This document shows, in pieces, positions 22,760-27,278 of a DNA stretch of 27,278 nt. Origin of the DNA: Clostridiales bacterium UBA7044 (GTDB taxonomy: Bacteria > Bacillota > Clostridia > Oscillospirales > Oscillospiraceae); assembly GCA_002493965.1 (NCBI GenBank), contig DLAP01000081.1, positions 1-27,278 on the forward strand. Reading direction: 5' to 3'. How positions within the stretch are numbered: the first letter of the stretch is position 1; each line of letters opens with the position of its first letter. The translations under genes were made by a program, and so were the position numbers. A model generated the notes under the pieces. The model searched no databases, was not told the origin of the DNA, and saw only the letters and a program-made list of their open reading frames with translations.

Positions 22760-23602
22760 TCACTCCCTGGTCCCCAGGATCACTTCACCCTGGGCCCCAT
22801 CGATGTCCCGGATGATCTCCCCGGCGGCGGGTACATAGATGTGTCCGGCCAGAGGGTTCTTGATGCTGACAATGGGGGCAGTAAGGGTAGCCTCCACTTC
22901 GGAGCGCTCAAAACTCAGGTCGGTATCCACCATTTCGCAGTCAATGAGCTTCAGGCCCTTGCAGTAGCACAGGGGCTGAGTGCCGATGATCCTGCAGTGG
23001 TCAAAGGTGATGTTTTCGCTGTACCAGGCCAGGTACTCGCCCTTCACCACGCTGTTTTTCACCACAATGTTCTTGCCGTGCCAGAAGGCGTCCTTGGTAT
23101 AAAACTCGCAGTTTTCAAACACGGAGTCGGTGATGTACTGGAAGGAATACTTCCCGTTCAGGCGGACGTTCCGAAAGTGGAGCCGCTGTGAGCGCATCAT
23201 GAAGTATTCCGCCTCCACGGTGCAGTCCTCCATGGTGATGTCCCGGGTAAACCAGCCGAACTCCGGAGAGAGAATGTCGCAGCCGTGAAGGCCCACTCTG
23301 CCGCACTCCCGCAGGGCTTTGATGCCGTGCAGCTTCGTGTCCCGGATATCCACGTCCTCACAGTACCAAAGAGCCGCCCGGCAGGCGGGAGTCAGTTCGG
23401 AATCGGTCAGCTTCAGGTTGTGGTCATGCCAAAAGGCATAACGGAGGTTAAAATAGCAGTTTGCTACCGCGATATCCCGGCTCTCCTTCAGGGGGCTTTC
23501 GCCGTCGGCGGGGCCGTCAAAACGGCAGTCGGTGACGAGCACGTCCCGGGAAGCGTACAGGGCACGCTCTTCGTCAAAGGTTTTGTTTGCAATGGTATTC
23601 AT
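22760..23602 (-). CDS. DUF3737-type right-handed beta-helix protein
   Basis: A 280-residue protein built of repeated short beta strands of the pattern (hydrophobic)-x-(hydrophobic)-x-(Asn/Asp/Cys), such as DVLVTDCRFDG, DIAVANCYFN, NLKLTDSELT, DVDIRDTKLHG, NIVVKNSVVKG and NITFDHCRI, each about 20 residues apart. This fits a right-handed beta helix and the family annotated as DUF3737. There is no signal peptide or clear catalytic site, so its function is unknown. AAGGAGC is 9 bases before the ATG at 23602; the longer reading to 23680 overlaps the promoter and is rejected. It is the first gene of the operon leading to the alpha/beta hydrolase and the lar genes. Confidence 0.87.
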   Translation of the reverse strand: MNTIANKTFDEERALYASRDVLVTDCRFDGPADGESPLKESRDIAVANCYFNLRYAFWHDHNLKLTDSELTPACRAALWYCEDVDIRDTKLHGIKALRECGRVGLHGCDILSPEFGWFTRDITMEDCTVEAEYFMMRSQRLHFRNVRLNGKYSFQYITDSVFENCEFYTKDAFWHGKNIVVKNSVVKGEYLAWYSENITFDHCRIIGTQPLCYCKGLKLIDCEMVDTDLSFERSEVEATLTAPIVSIKNPLAGHIYVPAAGEIIRDIDGAQGEVILGTRE

Positions 23603-23668
23603 GGAAAATGCTCCTTCCAAATTTGGCAAGGCCAGGCCAGGTAGCCCAGTCTGTTTCTTTTCCCTAAG

Positions 23669-23697
23669 AGTATACGACAAAACTGCGAAGAATGCAA
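23669..23697 (-). promoter_or_regulatory. Sigma-A promoter of the DUF3737-lar operon
   Basis: TTGCAT (23692-23697) and TATACT (23669-23674) on the minus strand are 17 bases apart, about 67 bases before the first start codon. Confidence 0.75.
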
Positions 23698-23747
23698 ATA
23701 CTTATCTCGTTATGGGCCATTATTCCTGAAAAGCATCTCTCCACGAC

Positions 23748-23777
23748 TTGATTTCTCTGCCTTGCTTCTGTTATAAT
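23748..23777 (+). promoter_or_regulatory. Sigma-A promoter of the trmB group
   Basis: TTGATT (23748-23753) and perfect TATAAT (23772-23777) with an 18-base spacer lie 45 bases before trmB, divergent from the lar operon promoter. Confidence 0.8.
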
Positions 23778-23821
23778 GGCATACGAAAAAGTGAGGGGAA
23801 CTGCCCTTTGGAGGATATTCT

Positions 23822-24511
23822 ATGCGAATGCGGAAAATGAAGAACCTGGATCCCCGGATGGAGAAATGCGCCGAACTGCGGATTACCAGCCCCGAAAGCC
23901 TGAAAGGAAACTGGCGGAGTTTGATGCCCGGCTGCACCGCCCTTTGGGTGGAGGTGGGCTGCGGGAAAGGCAAGTTCACCGCCGAAACGGCGGAGCTTAA
24001 TCCCGATGTGCTGCTCATCGCCGTGGAGCGGTGCCGGGAGGCCATGGTGGTGGCCATGGAGAAGGCCCAGGCCATGGGGCTGCATAACGTATTTTACATC
24101 GATATGGACGTAGCCAACATGGAGGAAATCTTCGCCCCGGCGGAGATTGACCGGCTGTTCATCAACTTCCCCGACCCATGGCCCCGGAAGAAGAACGCCA
24201 AGCGCCGCCTGACCCATCGCAGTTTTCTCAATAAATACTGTCATGTGGTACGTCCCGGTGGAGAGTTTCACTTTAAAACCGACAACGCGCCCCTGTTTGA
24301 ATACTCCCTGGAGGAGTTTGATGCCTGCGGCCTGGAGGTCAAAAACCTGACCCGGGATCTTCACAAAGACGGCGTGGTGGGCGTCATGACCGGGTACGAG
24401 GAAAAGTTCCATGCTCTGGGCACCCCCATCAACCGGTGCGAGGTGGTGTGCAAGCCCTTTCTTCTGCCTCCGGAGGAGAAGAAGCCCAAGGAGGAAGAAA
24501 CCCATGAATGA
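23822..24511 (+). CDS. trmB: tRNA (guanine-N7-)-methyltransferase TrmB
   Basis: A 229-residue enzyme that makes 7-methylguanosine at position 46 of tRNA from S-adenosylmethionine. The SAM motif VEVGCGKGKF is at 43-52, the family signature NFPDPWPRKKNAKRR at 115-129, FKTD at 151-154 and TGYEEKF near 200. Length is normal for bacterial TrmB. GGAGG is 7 bases before the ATG. It overlaps the nitroreductase start by 8 bases, and mnmG, another tRNA-modification gene, follows. Confidence 0.95.
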   Translation: MRMRKMKNLDPRMEKCAELRITSPESLKGNWRSLMPGCTALWVEVGCGKGKFTAETAELNPDVLLIAVERCREAMVVAMEKAQAMGLHNVFYIDMDVANMEEIFAPAEIDRLFINFPDPWPRKKNAKRRLTHRSFLNKYCHVVRPGGEFHFKTDNAPLFEYSLEEFDACGLEVKNLTRDLHKDGVVGVMTGYEEKFHALGTPINRCEVVCKPFLLPPEEKKPKEEETHE

Positions 24512-25238
24512 AGCGTTACGTCAGCTTCATGACCGGAAATCCGTCCGGGTCTACGAAGACCGGCCCGTGCCGGAGGATGTGAAGAAGGCCATTCTGGAAG
24601 CCGCCATTCAGGCCCCCTCCGCCGGGAACATGGCCCTGTATACTATTTTGGATATCACCGACCCGGAAAAGAAGGCCAAGCTCTCGGTCAGCTGCGACCA
24701 TCAGCCCTTCATCGCCACCGCCCCTATGGTGCTGATCTTCTGTGCCGATTACCGCCGGTGGTACGACGTGTTCTGCGCCAACCTGGACACCGTCCGGAAG
24801 CCCGATTTAGGGGACCTGTTTCTGGCGGAGGCAGACGCCATCATTGCCGCCCAGAACGCTGTGGTAGCCGCCCACAGTCTGGGCCTTGGCAGCTGCTACA
24901 TCGGGGACATTACGGAAAACTTTGAATACCACAGGGAACTGCTGGGCTTGCCCCAGTATGTGGTCCCCGCCGCCATGCTATGCATGGGCTATCCCACCAA
25001 GCAGCAATTGAGCCGGCCCAAGCCGCCCCGTCATGCTGTTTCCGATCTGGTGCATGAAAACGGCTACGACCTGGAAAAAGCCGCCCGGATGCCCCGGATG
25101 CTGGAAACTCAGCAGGGTAAGACCGGGGAGGAATTACAGGATTACATCCGCAGGTTCTGCCAGCGAAAGTGGAACAGCGCCTTCAGTGAAGAGATGAGCC
25201 GCTCCTGCCGTGCGATGGTGGAAGCCTGGCTGAAATAA
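24504..25238 (+). CDS. Nitroreductase-family FMN oxidoreductase
   Basis: A 244-residue flavin enzyme. The FMN-binding start DRKSVRVYEDRPVP is at 9-22, APSAGNMA at 37-44 and VVAAHSLGLGSCYIGDI near 123-139, all typical of the family. It may reduce quinones, nitroaromatics or another electron acceptor with NAD(P)H; the physiological substrate is unknown. The ATG at 24504 follows GGAGG within the trmB 3' end, and the two genes overlap by 8 bases, so translation is coupled. A longer in-frame reading into trmB is rejected. It ends 11 bases before mnmG. Confidence 0.9.
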   Translation: MNEALRQLHDRKSVRVYEDRPVPEDVKKAILEAAIQAPSAGNMALYTILDITDPEKKAKLSVSCDHQPFIATAPMVLIFCADYRRWYDVFCANLDTVRKPDLGDLFLAEADAIIAAQNAVVAAHSLGLGSCYIGDITENFEYHRELLGLPQYVVPAAMLCMGYPTKQQLSRPKPPRHAVSDLVHENGYDLEKAARMPRMLETQQGKTGEELQDYIRRFCQRKWNSAFSEEMSRSCRAMVEAWLK

Positions 25239-25249
25239 GAGGAGAGAAT

Positions 25250-27124
25250 ATGACCACCTATTATGCGGAAAGCTGCGACGTAGCCGTCGTGGGCGCGGGG
25301 CATGCCGGAATTGAGGCGGCTCTCGCCGCCGCCCGGCTGGGCTGCCGCACCATTCTCTTTACCATCAACTTAGACGCCGTGGGCAATATGCCCTGCAACC
25401 CCGCCATCGGCGGCACCGGCAAGGGCCATCTGGTCCGGGAGCTGGACGCCCTGGGGGGCGAAATGGGCATTGCCGCCGACCACAGCTGCATCCAGTACCG
25501 GATGCTCAACCGGGGCAAGGGCCCTGCCGTCCACTCCCTCCGTGCCCAGGCAGACCGCCGGAAGTACCAGGAATTTATGAAGCACACCCTGGAAATGCAG
25601 GCGGGACTGCAATTAAAGCAGGCCCAGATTGTGGAGGTGCTGACGGAGAACGGAGCCGTTTCCGGCGTCCGCACCCAGCTTGGGGCGATCTACCCCTGCA
25701 AGGCGGTGGTGATTGCCGCGGGAACGTACCTGGACAGCACCGTCATCACCGGGGAAAGTGTGGTGTCCTCCGGCCCTGACGGGATGCACCCCTCCATTGG
25801 CCTTGCGGACAGCCTGCGGAACTTGGGACTGCGTCTGCGCCGGTTTAAGACGGGCACACCCCCCAGAGTAAACCGCCGGAGCATCGATTTTTCCAAAATG
25901 GAATTGCAGCCCGGGGACGCGACCGTGGAGCCATTCTCCTTCCGGACGGAGCAGAAGCCCTATAACGAGGCCGTGTGCTACCTGACCTACACCAACGAGG
26001 CCACCCACAAGATCATCCGGGATAACCTCCACCGCAGTCCCATGTATGACGGCACCATTTCCGGGGTGGGTCCCCGGTACTGCCCCAGCATTGAGACGAA
26101 GATCGTCCGCTTTTCCGATAAGCCCAGGCATCAGCTGTTCATTGAACCCTGCGGCCTGAACACCGAGGAAATGTATATCCAGGGCTTTTCCAGCAGCCTG
26201 CCTGAGGACGTACAGATTGAGATGATGCACACCATCCCCGGCCTGGAGCACGCGGAAATGATGCGTCCCGCCTACGCCATCGAGTACGAGTGCATCGATC
26301 CCACCCAGCTTCTGCCCACCCTGGAGCTGAAAAGCGTCCCGGGGCTCTACGGCGCCGGGCAATTCAACGGCACCTCCGGCTATGAGGAGGCCGCTGCCCA
26401 GGGTCTGGTAGCGGGCATCAATGCGGCGCTGAAGCTGCAAGGCCGGGAGCCGCTGATCCTGACCCGGGACACCAGCTATATCGGCACCCTGATTGACGAC
26501 CTGGTGACAAAAGGTACCAATGAACCCTACCGGATCATGACCAGTCGGTCGGAATACCGACTGCTCCACCGTCAGGATAATGCCGACCAGCGTCTGACCC
26601 CTATCGGGGCAAAAATTGGCCTGGTACCCCAGGAGCGCCTCCGGGAAGTGGAAGCAAAATACGATGCCGTCCGGAAAGAGGTCAGCCGTTTGGAAGGCAG
26701 CGGCGTACCCGGCTCCCCTGCCCTGAACGCCATGCTGGAAGCAAAAGGCACCGCGCCCGTACTTTCTTCCGCAAGGCTTGCTGACCTCCTTCGCCGCCCC
26801 CAGGTCAGCTATGCGGACCTGGCCCCCTTCGATCCGGAGCGGCCCTCTCTCCCCGCCGCCGTCACCGAGGAAGTGGCGATTCAGATTAAGTATGCCGGGT
26901 ATCTCCAACGGCAGGAAAAGCAGGTGGAGGAATTTCAGAAGGAAGAATCCCGGCTTCTCCCGGAGAATATCGACTATCTTTCTATCGCCGGTCTCCGGCT
27001 GGAAGCGAGGCAGAAGCTCCAGGAGATCCGGCCCCTGTCTATCGGCCAGGCGGGCAGAATTTCCGGGGTCAGTCCCGCGGACATTGCCGTGCTGCTGATT
27101 TATCTGGAACAGAATAAGCGTTAA
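25250..27124 (+). CDS. mnmG: MnmG (GidA), tRNA wobble-uridine carboxymethylaminomethyl enzyme
   Basis: A 624-residue FAD protein, the normal full length, that works with MnmE to install the (carboxymethyl)aminomethyl group on wobble uridine 34. FAD motif GAGHAG is at 15-20, NMPCNPAIGGTGKGHLVRE at 46-64, YCPSIETKIVRF near 280, and the C-terminal helical domain (YLSIAGLRLEARQKL, ISGVSPADIAVLLIYL) that binds MnmE and tRNA is present. AGAGGAGAG lies before the ATG. In many Firmicutes mnmG sits next to mnmE and rsmG; here it follows trmB and a nitroreductase and a hairpin ends the unit. Confidence 0.97.
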   Translation: MTTYYAESCDVAVVGAGHAGIEAALAAARLGCRTILFTINLDAVGNMPCNPAIGGTGKGHLVRELDALGGEMGIAADHSCIQYRMLNRGKGPAVHSLRAQADRRKYQEFMKHTLEMQAGLQLKQAQIVEVLTENGAVSGVRTQLGAIYPCKAVVIAAGTYLDSTVITGESVVSSGPDGMHPSIGLADSLRNLGLRLRRFKTGTPPRVNRRSIDFSKMELQPGDATVEPFSFRTEQKPYNEAVCYLTYTNEATHKIIRDNLHRSPMYDGTISGVGPRYCPSIETKIVRFSDKPRHQLFIEPCGLNTEEMYIQGFSSSLPEDVQIEMMHTIPGLEHAEMMRPAYAIEYECIDPTQLLPTLELKSVPGLYGAGQFNGTSGYEEAAAQGLVAGINAALKLQGREPLILTRDTSYIGTLIDDLVTKGTNEPYRIMTSRSEYRLLHRQDNADQRLTPIGAKIGLVPQERLREVEAKYDAVRKEVSRLEGSGVPGSPALNAMLEAKGTAPVLSSARLADLLRRPQVSYADLAPFDPERPSLPAAVTEEVAIQIKYAGYLQRQEKQVEEFQKEESRLLPENIDYLSIAGLRLEARQKLQEIRPLSIGQAGRISGVSPADIAVLLIYLEQNKR

Positions 27125-27135
27125 AGCAGTAAATT

Positions 27136-27157
27136 GGGCGGCTCAAAAGAGCCGCCC
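27136..27157 (+). terminator. Hairpin after mnmG, probable terminator
   Basis: GGGCGGCTC, an AAAA loop and GAGCCGCCC form a perfect 9-bp stem 11 bases after the mnmG stop. No T run follows directly. Confidence 0.6.
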
Positions 27158-27189
27158 ACAGCGTATCAAAAAAGTCTCCAAAGAAAGCT

Positions 27190-27227
27190 GTCATTGCGAA
27201 CCAGCCCGCAGGCTGGTGTGGCAATCC
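27190..27227. repeat. REP-like palindromic intergenic repeat
   Basis: GTCATTGCGAACCAGCC, a short CGCA loop and GGCTGGTGTGGCAATCC form an imperfect palindrome. The outer arms GTCATTGCGA and GGCAATCC match a small repeat I know to be scattered in intergenic DNA of many bacteria. The rest of the segment to 27278 shows no gene. Confidence 0.65.
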
Positions 27228-27278
27228 CCCAAAATTACGAGAGTACCCCACCTTTCTGCCCGAAATTGTTCGGAAAAC

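Noticed and set aside
25613..26908. 431-residue minus-strand frame opposite mnmG
   Set aside because: mnmG is full length and conserved; the antisense frame has no ribosome site or family features.

Overview
The window reads as chromosomal DNA from a Gram-positive anaerobe of the class Clostridia, most likely a gut Oscillospiraceae-type organism. This is inferred from GC-rich coding DNA, strong AGGAGG ribosome sites, near-consensus sigma-A promoters, short-linker lipoproteins and the gene mix; no rRNA or other marker fixes the taxon. I see no tRNA or rRNA gene, CRISPR array, insertion sequence or phage gene. Coding density is high and no gene-free stretch exceeds about 220 bases.

Left part (1-7805). 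The window opens inside a fused two-domain ABC permease, followed by its ATPase, which carries a ~110-residue insertion. Next, on the minus strand, lies a metallo-beta-lactamase-fold protein with a lost metal motif, then a zinc-type macrodomain ADP-ribose hydrolase and an ADP-ribosylating sirtuin (SirTM type) that overlap. A plus-strand HxlR regulator is divergent from this group, and the shared control region holds two back-to-back promoters and two palindromes. This looks like a redox-responsive reversible ADP-ribosylation module. A GH13 alpha-glucosidase follows on the minus strand.

Middle (7984-16592). A second ABC importer of the same family (lipoprotein binding protein, fused permease, ATPase) has its own consensus promoter and terminators. 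Next is the most striking gene, an 851-residue fusion of a CoA-disulfide-reductase-type flavoprotein, a rhodanese-like segment, a siroheme sulfite/nitrite reductase domain and two ferredoxin clusters: potentially a one-polypeptide NAD(P)H-dependent sulfite or sulfur reductase. A short-chain dehydrogenase and an unrecognised lipoprotein follow.

Right part (16598-27278). A seven-gene minus-strand run, largely overlapping by 4 bases or nearly abutting, reads in transcription order: DUF3737 beta-helix protein, alpha/beta hydrolase, larE, larB, larC, LacI-family regulator, MATE transporter. It encodes a full nickel-pincer cofactor pathway, but no LarA enzyme that would use the cofactor is present here. 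The MATE gene also has its own promoter, preceded by a 15-bp direct repeat. Divergently, trmB, a nitroreductase and mnmG form a plus-strand group with two tRNA-modification enzymes. The window ends in a palindromic intergenic repeat.
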